Assembly: GCF_000003815.2 (NCBI RefSeq)
Contig: NC_049985.1
Coordinates: 11,842,813-11,906,812, forward strand
Source: Branchiostoma floridae
Taxonomy: Eukaryota > Chordata > Leptocardii > Amphioxiformes > Branchiostomatidae
Direction: 5' to 3'
Length of the DNA stretch: 64,000 nt
Part shown: in pieces, positions 26,701 to 37,445 of the stretch
Numbering within the stretch: position 1 is the first letter of the stretch
How the letters are laid out: each line of letters opens with the position of its first letter
Program-made: the position numbers and the translations under genes
The notes under the pieces: generated by a model
Seen by the model: only the letters and a program-made list of their open reading frames with translations
What the model was told of the DNA's origin: nothing
Databases searched by the model: none

Positions 26701-29389
26701 TGTGGTGTGGGATCGTACGGCGGGCCCGTTTAGGCGCCTTGTCGGTTTTCGTGGTACTATTTGAGAAGTTTGAGGGTTTCAACACGCTGACAAAAGCTAC
26801 GCTGCACTGCAGATACGTTTTGACCAAAGCTCCTTGTTTTGACCGTGTTTTTTTCCACTGCTTTCGTCTGATTTTCGTGATCGGTAACGTCGCCAACCCG
26901 AAAGTAAGAACTGACATAGGAATACCAACTTCCTTAGGAATACAGATCTCGTGAAACAGATGGCATTTTAGCGATTATTTAAGTATGGACCGTTCTACAA
27001 GAATAATGCATCAATATAATCATTAATGATTATAACGATTACATGTGGTTAGTGCCAGCGTTTTGGTAAATATACTAGCTACCCATGCCCGTAGCCAGGG
27101 GGGGTTCGGGGGGTTCGGAAGAACCCCCCCATACGCTCAAAGGTCCGCTTTTTGACGCTCAAAGGTCCGCTTTTTGACACTCAAAGGTCCACTTTTTCAT
27201 GTCCGAGATTTTTTTCAAAGGCAATTTTCAATGATAGACATTTCATTCACTCTTAGTGAGTTTATCAGCAAAATTTGCCCCAGAAAGTACAGGAAAATAG
27301 CATTTCAGAGGGTCCAGATTAAAAAATTTCTCCTGACCTCCATTGCGACGCCTCGCGACTATGGTGTCGGACATGGTGAAAATATGAAGACTTATGCCGA
27401 AAGCCTTGTTTATTTCACTAGTAATTCCATGAAACTTGTTCATCAAATTTTGCCCGTCAAAGTGCAGGAAATAGCGTTTCAGAGGGTCAAGATTTCAATT
27501 TTTCCGGGGGAGCATGCCCCCCGGACCCCCCTAGGCAGCTCACGCCTTTGGCGTGAGTCTCGCGCCTGCGGCGCTCGATGGTCCCACAAGTAATAAAAAG
27601 AACCCCCCCAATCAAAATCCTGACTACGGGCATGCTACCGATGCGTTTTTTTTTACGACGACGTGGTGTGGCCGCCGCCGTACTGCTGGTAACGCAGTGA
27701 CCCGGAAATCGGCTAAAATTCAATGGCGTTTATTTTAATTTGAAATGACTAATATGTGCTCTTTGTACGTTAAATGGCCTCCAAATAACTCGACGAACAT
27801 AATTCACTTGAAAGTTTTGACTTAGATATTAGAATTTTGCAGAAAACGGCGATAGTAGAAAAGGCCTTTCCCACCTAGCTCGCTTCGCTCGCCACGCGGC
27901 TTCGCCGCGCTCTAAATCGGCTACGCCGATTGGTCGGCTTAGCCGACCTTCGGGTGGAAAAACTCCTGCGCCGATTGGTCGCCTTCGCCGACTTCCCCGA
28001 CCTTCGGGTAATCCCCAACCCCGGCAATGCTCAGCGATACGGTGTACGGGCGAATCAAAGACAATTCCTTGGCCTACCGCCTATGCTAAGACTAGTGCAG
28101 AAAAGGTAAGCAAATAAAATGACATCAAATTTACAGATACAAACTTGAAAATAAACCTGTACCTCTCTCCTTGCTTCTTGTCTTTCCTTTGGAGACATCT
28201 AAAACAGGACAAAAATGTAAATTTATTCACACACACAATCACAGTCACTAGTACAAATGCCTAACTGAGAACCTAAATGCAACCTAACACTTAAATCGGT
28301 CTGTACAACTACAAGTGTCAGATGTGTGTGGAAAAACATCCCACTTTATAAACTTAAACTGAGTGACCATTACTATCATCTATCAGATAAAGATGGCAAC
28401 ACCATGATAGGATGTAGAAGGTTACTTACATACTCATGCACATAACAATACATTTTTCATTATTAATATGTCAAATCAATACTAGTACATGTATGTAGTT
28501 CTACTATCCTAACTGCGTACACAGTTATTACTGTGTAATGTATCATCAACTTATTTACAAATTGATTATTAATATCTAATTTTTCTGGTTTTATCACAAA
28601 TTCATTGAAGAATTGAGGTTTGAACCTAAAAGAAAATGAATCATTCATTCCAATGAGTAATGAATAATTCAATGTCCCAAAATACAAAATGTGTCATGCA
28701 TATATTTAGAATTGAATGATGAAAGAATCTTGCAGCGCAAAGGAAATGTTGAACCCTTACTGAGATGCACTAACATAGATGGAAATTTGATTACAGTTTC
28801 CATGGAAACCAATTACTACCAGCGGCCATCTTGTATGTAAATGAGCCACCAGTTTCAAACCTTCTCTAATCCAAGTCTCTTCAAACGTCATGGAATCCCA
28901 TATGATTACATAAATATAGATTGCAACAAATATGATCTATGATAAATACCTAATATGACAGCTTAAGGTTCAAGAAAGTACACCTGCATAATCTTATTGT
29001 ACCGAAACACCTGTTTTAAAACCACCTGTTTCAAACAATAACGTCATTCAGATTAAACCAATTGACACAATTTGTTTATCAATTTGGTGCGTAAATCATC
29101 TAATAAGTCAGACAGAAGCTGCGATAATATATTTTTGACATTCTCTGTGTGCTATTGTTTACCGAATTTCAGCAATTGTTGAGAATTGGGTACAAATACT
29201 GCAACAATACAACGAATACACATGAATATTTGACTACTATAATTACCAAGACGTGTTTTTTTTGTCACCTACCTTTGTTATACTAATTTCCTTGATCACA
29301 TACTGCTTGCCGTCCTTCTTGTTTCTGACCAGCAGCGCCTTCCCGAAGGAACCTTCCCCGATTCGCTTGAGTTTTTGGTACTTCTCCAT
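8729..29389 (-). CDS. NEK1: NEK1, NIMA-related serine/threonine kinase (38 exons, 1375 aa)
   Basis: Kinase acting at centrosomes and cilia and in the DNA-damage response. Minus-strand coding exons: 29389-29273, 28198-28163, 26351-26291, 25921-25824, 25071-24988, 24700-24633, 24401-24315, 24029-23975, 23821-23778, 23239-23159, 21869-21794, 21513-21438, 20040-19947, 19734-19683, 19501-19385, 18939-18877, 18562-18476, 18181-18083, 17914-17790, 17509-17364, 17182-17034, 16856-16797, 16581-16466, 16267-16215, 15983-15946, 15518-15323, 14987-14712, 14009-13743, 13602-13318, 13022-12929, 12821-12749, 12405-12200, 11842-11748, 11540-11379, 11128-11021 (putative), 10230-10091, 9677-9545, 8739-8729. 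Every join is in phase. Kinase domain, residues 4-258: GEGSFGKA loop, Lys33, HRD 126-128, DFG 146-148, activation-loop Thr162 and GTPYYLSPE. Then a basic coiled coil (about 345-700) with [16 protein letters not shown], Ser/Pro-rich linkers, [14 protein letters not shown] (about 1092) and an acidic tail ending GAYCEDND. Matches vertebrate NEK1 from end to end, with extra linker sequence. Confidence 0.97.
10666..10997. mobile_element. hAT-type MITE in NEK1 intron 35
   Basis: A 332 bp element starting CAGGGTTCTAGCCAGC and ending GGCTGGCTAGAACACTG, which are imperfect terminal inverted repeats. It is flanked by an exact 8-bp duplication ATCTAAAC at 10658-10665 and 10998-11005. An 8-bp target duplication and CAGGG-type ends are typical of hAT elements. 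It encodes no transposase. Its edge lies only 15 bp from the donor side of the putative cassette exon at 11021-11128. Confidence 0.9.
11021..11128 (-). other. NEK1: Putative in-frame cassette exon of NEK1
   Basis: 108 bp, open in the NEK1 frame, with acceptor CATCAG and donor GTTACT, entering and leaving in phase 1. It encodes an acidic segment that includes [19 protein letters not shown] and [10 protein letters not shown]. The flanking exons 34 and 36 also join directly in frame, giving EWQSDSESDE, which matches human EWHSDNSDGE. Exon 35 is therefore likely an extra, possibly alternative exon not found in vertebrate NEK1. Confidence 0.65.
14146..14338. mobile_element. 193-bp MITE with TACTGTAAATGC termini
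   Basis: Perfect 12-bp terminal inverted repeats TACTGTAAATGC and GCATTTACAGTA. The interior holds repeated CGCGGT/ACCGCGAAATTAAAA motifs in both orientations, so the whole can fold into a long stem. It lies in NEK1 intron 27. No clear target duplication was seen. Confidence 0.85.
16023..16195. repeat. Two-copy tandem duplication, period about 91 bp
   Basis: The blocks beginning TTTGCATGGTTATGACAGCA at 16023 and at 16114 continue alike through TTTTCAGTTTTATAAAAG and GACAGGAGAGTACT, with small indels. This is a local duplication inside NEK1 intron 24. Confidence 0.85.
20419..21372. mobile_element. piggyBac-type non-autonomous element 1 (TTAA ends)
   Basis: TTAA at 20419-20422 and 21369-21372 flank terminal inverted repeats CCCTATTCAGACCGGG and CCCGGTCTGAATAGGG. 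TTAA targets and CCC-type ends are hallmarks of piggyBac. The left end also contains a second internal match (GACCGGGGG..GGCTTTTGAGGCCC) after a 30-bp insertion. The interior has no transposase but carries five TGACGTCA palindromes. It lies in NEK1 intron 12. Confidence 0.88.
22038..23131. mobile_element. piggyBac-type non-autonomous element 2 (TTAA ends)
   Basis: TTAA at 22038-22041 and 23128-23131 bound ends CCCTCTCAACACG and CGTGCTGAGAGGG (one mismatch). The right side has GCCACGATCGTGGCTTCTCG, itself a palindrome, followed by a near repeat. The sequence is unrelated to element 1. It lies in NEK1 intron 10, its right edge 28 bp from exon 10. No transposase frame. Confidence 0.85.
23663..23692. 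repeat. (AACT)n microsatellite
   Basis: Short run of about six ACTA units (GAACTAACTAACTAACTAAC) in NEK1 intron 9. Confidence 0.85.
25156..25516. mobile_element. CAGGG-ended MITE, copy 1
   Basis: Begins CAGGGCTTGAAATAC and ends GTATTTCGAGCCCTG, imperfect terminal inverted repeats, flanked by CTAGT on both sides. The interior has many CCTGCACC/GGTGCAGG motifs in both orientations. It is about 361 bp and lies in NEK1 intron 4. A diverged second copy is at 32190-32543. Confidence 0.87.
26370..27081. repeat. CpG-rich repeat sequence beginning at an ATC microsatellite, NEK1 intron 2
   Basis: An ATCATCATC run leads into GGTCGGCTGCGGCGCAGGC and several hundred CpG-rich bases quite unlike the surrounding AT-rich intron. 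A similar ATC run begins a GC-richer block near 32066-32160. I read this as the tail or body of a retroelement, but no reverse transcriptase frame is visible and the family is unknown. Confidence 0.45.
27084..27634. mobile_element. TIR element with CATGCCCGTAG(C/T)CAG ends
   Basis: Left end CATGCCCGTAGCCAGGGGGG and right end CCTGACTACGGGCATG are inverted copies with one mismatch over 15 bp; GCTACC occurs next to both ends. The interior has a three-fold repeat of CTCAAAGGTCC(G/A)CTTTTT at 27135-27195 and runs of C/G near both ends. Non-autonomous; superfamily not assigned. NEK1 intron 2. Confidence 0.75.
27875..28025. repeat. GC-rich array of short palindromes
   Basis: At least six hairpins in a row, such as CGAGCGAAGCGAG-type, GCGGCTTCGCCGC, ATCGGCTACGCCGAT, GTCGGCTTAGCCGAC and GTCGCCTTCGCCGAC. 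They are enclosed by TTTCCCACC on the left and GGGTGGAAA near 27953. NEK1 intron 2. Confidence 0.8.
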
Positions 29390-29929
29390 TCTGACTCTCA
29401 CGATGTTGTTTTAGTCAAGTCAACCGTACTTTGAAAATTACAAAAAAATCCAAGATTTAAATGAACCCACTCCTTTTAACGTCACGACAGCATTAAAACA
29501 GCAATTCCACAGCCTGAGAATTCCCATATACCTCTTCAGGAAGCTTTTTAGTGTTTTCTGACGGTCAAGATGCCGGTTAAATGGATAAGAGATGGGTAAA
29601 ATTAGTAAAATTTCAGAGACGTCCTCTCAAAAATAAACGATATTGGCCGCCATCTTGAAAAATGCCGCCTACGCAAAGCATGCTGGTTACCGCGGAGACT
29701 TTTGAATGCAAGACCAACTACACTGAAAGATTTTTTGCCAAATATGATTTTCATTGAACATTCAATTGATCAATTTTTTTAATAAAAGTACTAAATAATA
29801 AGATATAAATGCATAATATATACAATACACTATATAAATTATAGAATGTACGACATAGACAAATTTTATTTGTAGTAACTCATAAACTAAGTCACTTACA
29901 TAACCTTTGTGGTCTTGTCAACTTTCAAG
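29390..29929. promoter_or_regulatory. Shared divergent promoter region of NEK1 and NDUFA2
   Basis: 540 bp separate the two start codons. At 29642-29657 a CCAAT box and a YY1-type CAAGATGGCGGC lie together on the NEK1 strand. A second YY1-type site, CAAGATGGCTGCC, overlaps the NDUFA2 ATG (29927-29939). YY1 sites at or just after the start are common in genes for respiratory-chain subunits. No TATA box stands out. Both 5' UTRs must fall in this interval. Confidence 0.75.
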
Positions 29930-32900
29930 ATGGCTGCCAACCTTGTCCGAGCGATGTCCCCTTTTCCAAAACATCTCAAAGAACTTCGTCTTCATCTTTG
30001 CCAAAGATCAGCCGCAAGTCAGGGCGTGAGGTAAGGTATTCATGCAGCTGTCAACATTATCATTTCTGTCTAAGGTTACTGATATCTGGAAGAAAAGACG
30101 ATGAAATATCACCCCCCTCCCCCATCACAATATTTTGTCTTCGTGAATTTATGCACAAGGTCACACTACTAATACATGATCTTTAAATTTGTAACAAGTT
30201 GTTCTGTGAGTGTTTGAAATATCCGAGTTAAATTCCTACGTGTTTTGATGTATGGTTTACTGTAAAAAAAGAATGTACCATGAATATCTGGGTCCCTCAT
30301 CTCAGTCTCCTTGTCTATAAGCGCCCCCTACCAATTTATTTGGGTGGTTCATCTATTATTACTATGATTATGAAGTAAACATGAATAAAATGTCAATACA
30401 ATTAGAAATAAAACCTTGAAGAGATGGAAATCTGGCACATTTTTTCAACAACTAACATATCATTACCTAGTGTTAGATATATAACAACTAGTACTACAGA
30501 AATATTCATGATGGTTTTACAAATGTATGTTTGCAGTGTCAAAAGATTCAAAACCACCACAAAAAAGTTTTGTTCTGTCTTCTTACCTATCCCTTGTGCT
30601 TCATGTACAAATGTACATACTATACAAAATGCAGTTCTTCGTGGTTGTACAACTTCCATTTGTGTTTCCTGGTTCTCAGTTTTAATCATAAAACATTTAA
30701 GGCTTAATACTAATAATAGTTTGTTAATTTTGTAAACTTTGATTCAGGATACACGTGTGTACTTGTTTACATAATACTAATAGCAAGTTATTTTTAGTTA
30801 TTATCACCTGGGATAAGATATATTTTCTGCAAAAAATGACACAAGCATTAAGAATCCCATCTACAGTAAGTGCCTATATAGATCTACATAGACCAAATTT
30901 CATTGATCCTGAGTGGTCTTTTTGGGCAGGTTTGACTCTGATTATAATTGTGTGATTGATTGCCTGGAGTCCAGCCTTGTTTGCTTTCATCCGCTCCTAA
31001 AGGTCGCTACCTGCCAACATTTTTTGGGGGGCGACGCAAATATCGTCACCGTCAAACGTTTGATAAACGGCGGCCCGGGTAATGACCTTCGGGGGCAGAC
31101 TAAAGGGAACAAAGTTAGACCTGTTCAACTTTGTCCCAGAAATTGGGACAGTTCCTTTTTATAGGTGTTGCCAGAAGGCACAGCAGACCTAAGTAAAGGT
31201 CATTACCCCAGGGAAATTCCTAATCAATTAGCGAAAAGCCGTTAAACTTAATTGGCATCATCTCAGCATGACCACATGTAGAATTTACATCAAGCAGACA
31301 GGTGAGGAAACTCATGGTCAAACAATAAAGCTGACATCTTGTACATGCCATAAACATTTCCAAGGCTACATCATTTCAGACATATTCATTCATAGTTCAG
31401 AGCGAGCTGATAAAAATCTTGACTAGTACTACTATATCTTCGCGACTAATCCTCTGCTTGGAGAGTAGACATTTTCCTCTCACGGCAAAATTTACAGTGT
31501 AGTTGGGATTGCCTACAGTGTAAATCGGTACTAGTAGTTGGATGACAAATGTTCAGTAACTAACTGCTTGAATTAACTCTCAACCGCACTTCAGACTCTG
31601 CACAGTTAATCTTGTTAGCCATGACTCATCTGCTGCGGCCCTTACAGGAGATGTGCCGACTTTGTTCAGCTGTTGAGGGGTAAAATTTAATGGAGCGAAA
31701 TCGCGGAACACCCAATGTCTTCACACGCAACGTATTGTCTGGATGATTGTCTTGCTTGAACCGATATAGCCAGAGCTGGAAATAGCCAGCTGCAGGCCCG
31801 TAGGTCTGAGATTGAAGAAAATAGTACTAGTAACTTGCAATTTCTAGTCTAAAAACACATGCTCTGAGTACTATTGTTAAAGGTATCAAATACGTTCATT
31901 ACAGAAAACGGAAATACACTGTATTGAGTTGTAATTGTTGTACTAGTGATGTGCAAATAAGTGTGGTCACTTTTTTCTTCCTCTCAGTCAGGATCTTCTC
32001 AGTCAGGATCTTTTAATGAAGGCTTACATTACAATCAAGATCTGATCTGCACACTATAACTTTTCTATCATCATCATCATATCTTGTCGCTCCATCTCCT
32101 TATCTAGCAGCGGGCTGCCTTGTTGGCCTCTATTAGGTCACTGTCCGAGCAGGTTGGGCCCAGTTCAGTTTTGTAACAGGACTATGATACAGGGATTGAA
32201 ATATGCTTTTCTGCATACCTGCACTGGTGCAGGTAACATTGGAAATTACTTGCACCAGACAAATTTACCTGCACCACTCTGAATGTAGGAAGCATGGATT
32301 ATACTAAAATTGTTCAGGAACCATTACTATTCTTTTCCTTTATACTTTGTTTGTAGGTGGTAACATTCAATGCAGCTAATACAAGTAATAGCAATCCACA
32401 TATACCTACATCATATGACATTTATGTATAAAACCCAGTACATGAACTAGTGCAGCATAGGTGCAGGTAGACACCAGAAATACCTGCACAGCTCCAATTT
32501 TATCTGCACTAACCTGCATATGCAGGTGGTATTTCGAGCCCGGATGATATATCTTTGCAACTCACTTGTATGTATGAAGTGACATTAGTTTATCGGTCAT
32601 TTCTACCAGAAATTAGTGCAACCTTAACGTATTATGATCTGAGTGAACATTTTCCTCTCTTGTTACACCACACACAGGGACTTTGTTGAGAATCACTATG
32701 TTGACCTGAAGAAGAGCAACCCACAGTTCCCCTTCCTCATCAGAGAGTGCAGCGGGGTGGAACCAAAAGTCTGGGCTAGATATGGTTAGACTGTACTCTT
32801 GTTTTATACATTGTACAAACAGTTGAAAACAGATGGACCTACTGGAGGTACATTGTACCTGGGTCTGTCTGTTTTCAACTGTTTGTAGATTTCTGTAATA

Positions 32901-33405
32901 ATTGGTACGTATAAAGCTATAGCTAGATCTTGTCCTTTGCTTTACTAAGAATATGTCTTTCTTGCTTCTAAACAAAACTACTAGTATCAGGTGTACAACA
33001 CATTCCTCCTTTGAAGTATTAACTTCTTGGTAATACTCTAGTTTCTTCTTTCTGCCATACACATTATCGCACATCCCTTGCATCTTCATAAATTCTATAT
33101 AGATACCAGGTTGCAATGTTTTTATGTAATGGTTACAGCAGAGAGGTAAATTCAGCCCCAATTGTAAAAGACATATCAAGAAAATAGGGCCTAATAAATA
33201 CCTGCACATGTATGGAGGCAGATTCAAGTAAATGTCATTGCTATTCCTAATATTCTGTGTTTTGTTACACTGCTTCATGTCATGTTAAGAGCAACAATAT
33301 TATATTTCACCTGTAGAGTTTGGAAGAGAGCGGAACCTCCCCCTGTCCAACATGTCATCTGACCAGGTGGCCAAAGCCCTGCAGATGCTGGCAGAACAGA
33401 AGTAA
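29930..33405 (+). CDS. NDUFA2: NDUFA2, NADH:ubiquinone oxidoreductase subunit A2 (98 aa)
   Basis: Accessory subunit of mitochondrial complex I with a thioredoxin-like fold, in the matrix arm. Three exons: 29930-30030, 32678-32784 and 33317-33405, with GT-AG borders and phases 2 and 1; 297 bases in total. The protein starts [13 protein letters not shown], then [48 protein letters not shown] and [20 protein letters not shown], aligning with vertebrate NDUFA2 throughout. Length is one residue below the human protein. The Cys in HLCQRS is kept, but the second Cys position of the thioredoxin-like site is not obvious. The start codon sits in a YY1-like motif. Intron 1 contains a MITE, intron 2 a perfect hairpin. 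Confidence 0.97.
32190..32543. mobile_element. CAGGG-ended MITE, copy 2
   Basis: Same family as 25156-25516: starts CAGGGATTGAAATATG and ends GGTATTTCGAGCCCGG, flanked by ATGATA at 32184-32189 and 32544-32549. It shares the CCTGCACAGCTCCAATTTTA block and the ATTTATGTATAAAACC block with copy 1. NDUFA2 intron 1. Confidence 0.87.
32815..32886. repeat. 72-nt perfect-stem hairpin in NDUFA2 intron 2
   Basis: ACAAACAGTTGAAAACAGA pairs with TCTGTTTTCAACTGTTTGT, with an inner stem GGTACATTGTACC. It is the size of a pre-miRNA hairpin, but a short inverted-repeat element is equally possible. Confidence 0.7.
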
Positions 33406-36400
33406 CAACACCGTGGGAGGAACAGGAAAAGTTGTACCTATAAGTAAATCTTTCAGACTCAGAGCATATAAAATGTACAGAATTTCTTCTCACCTATATC
33501 TTGTTTGAATAGAGACAGTTCAGTGGTTTTAATTTCATGGTCATATTACAGGAGGAGGGCTTCAGTTTCTTTGGTTTTCTTCCAGCTATCCGAATTTTAT
33601 CCCCAGCCATGTCTTGGGATGTTTTTGAACTGCCCCCCTCCCATAATTGTTCACAGGGTTCAGTCAACAGTTCTTCTTAACTCTGTTTATGGGTGAGTGA
33701 ATAACCGAGATGTCAACATTGCTAACTATGTGGATTAGACAACAATGGAAACTGGTGTCAGAGGTGACAAGAAGATTGTACCTTTTGACGTATATAAAAG
33801 TTCAGCACCAGTTAGAGGTAATATCAGAACGTTCCCGTGGGATTTTTCTAGCCAACAGTAACGATGTGACAATGTGAGCCGAACCTTATTTAATGTGGTG
33901 AACTTTGGTCACGATAAACAGCATCAAATGTTAAATGTCATCAAAACAATGGAGACAGAAAGAGACTTCAGTCACTGTTCTTCTACAACACTTGCTGCTT
34001 TATTAGGAAAATAAAAGCACTGAACACCATATTGGAATGTTACATTGTTTCATTTTGAAAGCACTGGCTGCAGTATTCATCTAATTGGTTAAACAAAGTC
34101 ATAAATTGCACTGATACAATTACACTGAGAGTGATACAGAATCTGATATTCATTTTTTTACGTTGATTGTAATTTTTTTGCTTCATAAAAATCAGATACA
34201 TGTAATAATTATCATAATACGCTGATAGGGTCATAGTTATGAAACTGTTCCGTGTAACGTTCAGTTTACACACAAACCCTTTTTTTAGAACAGAACAAGA
34301 AAACAGTAGCTTGGCCCACCAGAAAGCTCTTATTTTGACCTTGGGTGTGAAAAATGGTTTAAGATATACATACCCTTAACCAAAATGTACTATAATATCT
34401 AGAACAGAACAGAATTCTTCTGCAGAATGACCTGTCTTAAATTTACTAATTTCACTCTTGAGCAAAGAGAGCAAAATTTGATGTTTTTTTTAACCTGACT
34501 GTAAAAACTTCTGGTCAGGGTAATGTATAACAATGTATGTTACAATATGAACAAACAATATATCAGGAAAATTATGGCTTTGTTTCCTTCTATGGTTGTT
34601 CAACTCTATCTTGCCTATGCATAATGATGCATATCATAAAATAAAGTAAATTACACAACTCCCTACACCACTATTTGCAACATTTTCAGTGATATCAGTA
34701 AAGACTTTCAATAATTTGCAACAAATAACTCGACTCCTATAGTTACACAGTGACTGCATGTCTATCTAAGTTTGTCATACAGTATTGCCCTCTGTTTTAG
34801 AGCTATCTTTTCAAAAAATGCCTTTCATGATCATGAACAGAAAGAGTACCCATTTTGTACTTTTTTTTGTAAGTCCAATTTGCTTAAAATGCTTGCATTT
34901 TTTTGGAAAAATTTCCAAGAGCGCAGATGGGGTCTGTTATGACAGTTATTTTATCTAGGAAAACACGATCAAGAATTTGTGTAGATGACAGAAAGTTAGA
35001 CACAGTCAAAAGTGCCCAAGAGGACCACTCTTCAGAGGACTAATATTAGTAATAAGATTTGGTCTATGTCAATATTTTACTATAGACAAGTGTCAATGGG
35101 CGAAAAGTGGTCACATTGGCCAGGTTCATGTATAGCCTCCATAGCAGGCTCTCTGGGCCTTTTTCAATTTTTTCGGGCTTATAGAACACTTTTGCTGGCT
35201 CTTAATACTGGGTCGTTTGTGTTGACGGAAACCAATAAATGGGAACATAAAGGCCCAGAGAGCCTGCTATGGAGGCTACTTCTGTAGAGTTGGTCACTTG
35301 TACTTGTTTGACTGTGCACAGGGGTAACAATACTAACAATTTGAATGGGAGCTCTAAATAACTAATGCAACAATTTTCTCAGAGTCACACTCCATTCAAA
35401 CTATTTCATTCATATTAACTATCACCTTGTTATGCTTTAAGTGATGCAAATATTTGATTCTTATATAGCAACTGAAGTACCATTCTACCAAATCCCCTTT
35501 TCTGAAGGCAATGCTGTATGATTTGATAACACTAATCTACACTTATCATGTGATAATAGTCATATATCCTGAGACCTTAACACTTCCACAATTCAACTTT
35601 TACATTGCAAATTTTACATTGCACTAGAAAGTACTGATTTTTTGTCATGATTTTATAGGTATGAAAAGCATTAGAATTGTTATAACTCTGACATTTTGAC
35701 ATGATGCTATAAAACACCAAATCTAGAGATATCTATACTAGTACTGGCATCAAAATACAAGAAACCTACACTACAAAATTTATCATTTAGATTGGAATAA
35801 ATCTATATGAAATTACAAATCTTCAATCTGAAAAAATGTACATCTTTGGTTTTTCTGCTAGAATACATGTCATGTAGTTTCAAGTAACATACACACATAC
35901 TGTGCAGTACAGTGTAATAAACCTTTTTCACCTTATAATGATATCTGAGATTTTACCCACAATAACAAGACTCACATGGATTGTTTTACATCTCTCAGTA
36001 ACATAACAACATGAAACAATCATTGTTTTGCTGAACATAAAAACCTCTTTTCAAACAATGGCCGGGGACAGACATGCAACTTAAACAACAGGTCAGTAAA
36101 CCTAACCGGTGTTAATTTGAAGGCTACCAATTATTTTATTATCTCTAATAAAGCAGAAACGCTGGAGGTCAGTGGCCAGGAGCAAATTTTTATACAAGGG
36201 CATCGACGTCTGATGCAACAATAGCTCCCTGTTGAAAGGGTGACCTGTGACCCCACTCTTTTCATCTTGCCTGCCGGGGCCAATGTTCTATCAAGTGTTC
36301 ACTGTACTGAGCAAGGATAGGGGCAGAGGTTATGGGCTAACTCACTTTGAACTGATTCTATTGTCGAGTAACAGTAGCGGGAAAACGATCGTCAAACGTT

Positions 36401-37445
36401 TTCATCCAATTTGATGTTTTGAAGATTGCACACTTGATTTAGTACATAAAAGTATTTGATCTGTGTGTTGATGAAGTGCAGTGTGCTGATATAAAACTGT
36501 CTGGTTTTTGACAGACAGTGTACTGGTAGTATCAATGATCAGTACCCTGATGTATGTGCTAGCCTGTGGTACACAAACTTTTGCTGTCAGGGGCTCATTG
36601 AGCCTCTGTCTCAAGACCAGTGGAAGCTTGCTTCAATCATGACTGAGTCAGCCTACCCAATGTGCCACCCTATGAAACCAATTACAATTTACAGTTTAAG
36701 CCATCAGATGTCTGATAAGTTTTTGATGTGACTGTTAAGATGACTCAACCTATCTTCATCAAGTATACATGCACATGCTACAAAATGTATCTAAGGTCAT
36801 TGGCCCAATGTTGAATGTGTATTTCTACCCTTCTGCACATTTAGCTCTAACTCTGTGGAAAGTGCCAGCCAAAATACTGTAACTAAGTTTTCTAATAGCA
36901 TTTTTAGTGACTAACACCTTGTTCTTCCCACATTTTAAACAATTTACAAAACACACAAACACAAACATACAAACATATAGTATTTACACATACACTGATT
37001 AAACCCTACTTATACCATTGCATAGCTGCCTTGCATTAATATGGACCCTGCCACCAACTACAGTGTATTTAGATTTTTCCACATTTTGTTGAACAGTTTG
37101 GCTACCTAGTCATAAATCTATGATCTATAAGTCTTAGGACTTCCTCTTTACATGTACATTAAATACTGGTTGCATATTTTTGATGGAGCAGCTGCTATTG
37201 CCATTCTGAATGCTCTTCTTGCTAAAGGCCATTACATCTGACAAAATATCTTCTTTTCCCCACCCTCTCACATTCTGAACAAAACTACTCTTGTGTCTTG
37301 TGGGGAACGATTTGTATCGTTTGGATATCGTCACTTGTATACATGTCTCTCATGTCAAGGGTATTTTGGTTGCCTCTCCCTTTAAAGCATGGCCATACAT
37401 GTACTTAACATATGCTGTAGACCTACATGTTTGGTGTGCATGTCA
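33406..37445. other. Intergenic between NDUFA2 and the zinc-finger gene
   Basis: AT-rich, no supported exon. The near side is NDUFA2 3' UTR; an AATAAA at about 34010-34015 is a possible distal polyadenylation signal. The far side should contain the zinc-finger 3' UTR (a TTTATT, i.e. AATAAA on the minus strand, lies at about 36135). A 146-bp MITE lies at 35133-35278. Confidence 0.55.
35133..35278. mobile_element. 146-bp MITE with 28-bp perfect TIRs
   Basis: TAGCCTCCATAGCAGGCTCT at the left continues to CTGGGCCT, and the exact inverse ends the element at 35278. The interior is only about 90 bp. No coding capacity and no clear target duplication. Confidence 0.88.

Noticed and set aside
32613-33278. 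221-codon open frame on the minus strand across NDUFA2 exon 2
   Set aside because: It overlaps the exon antisense, is biased in composition and resembles no family; treated as chance.
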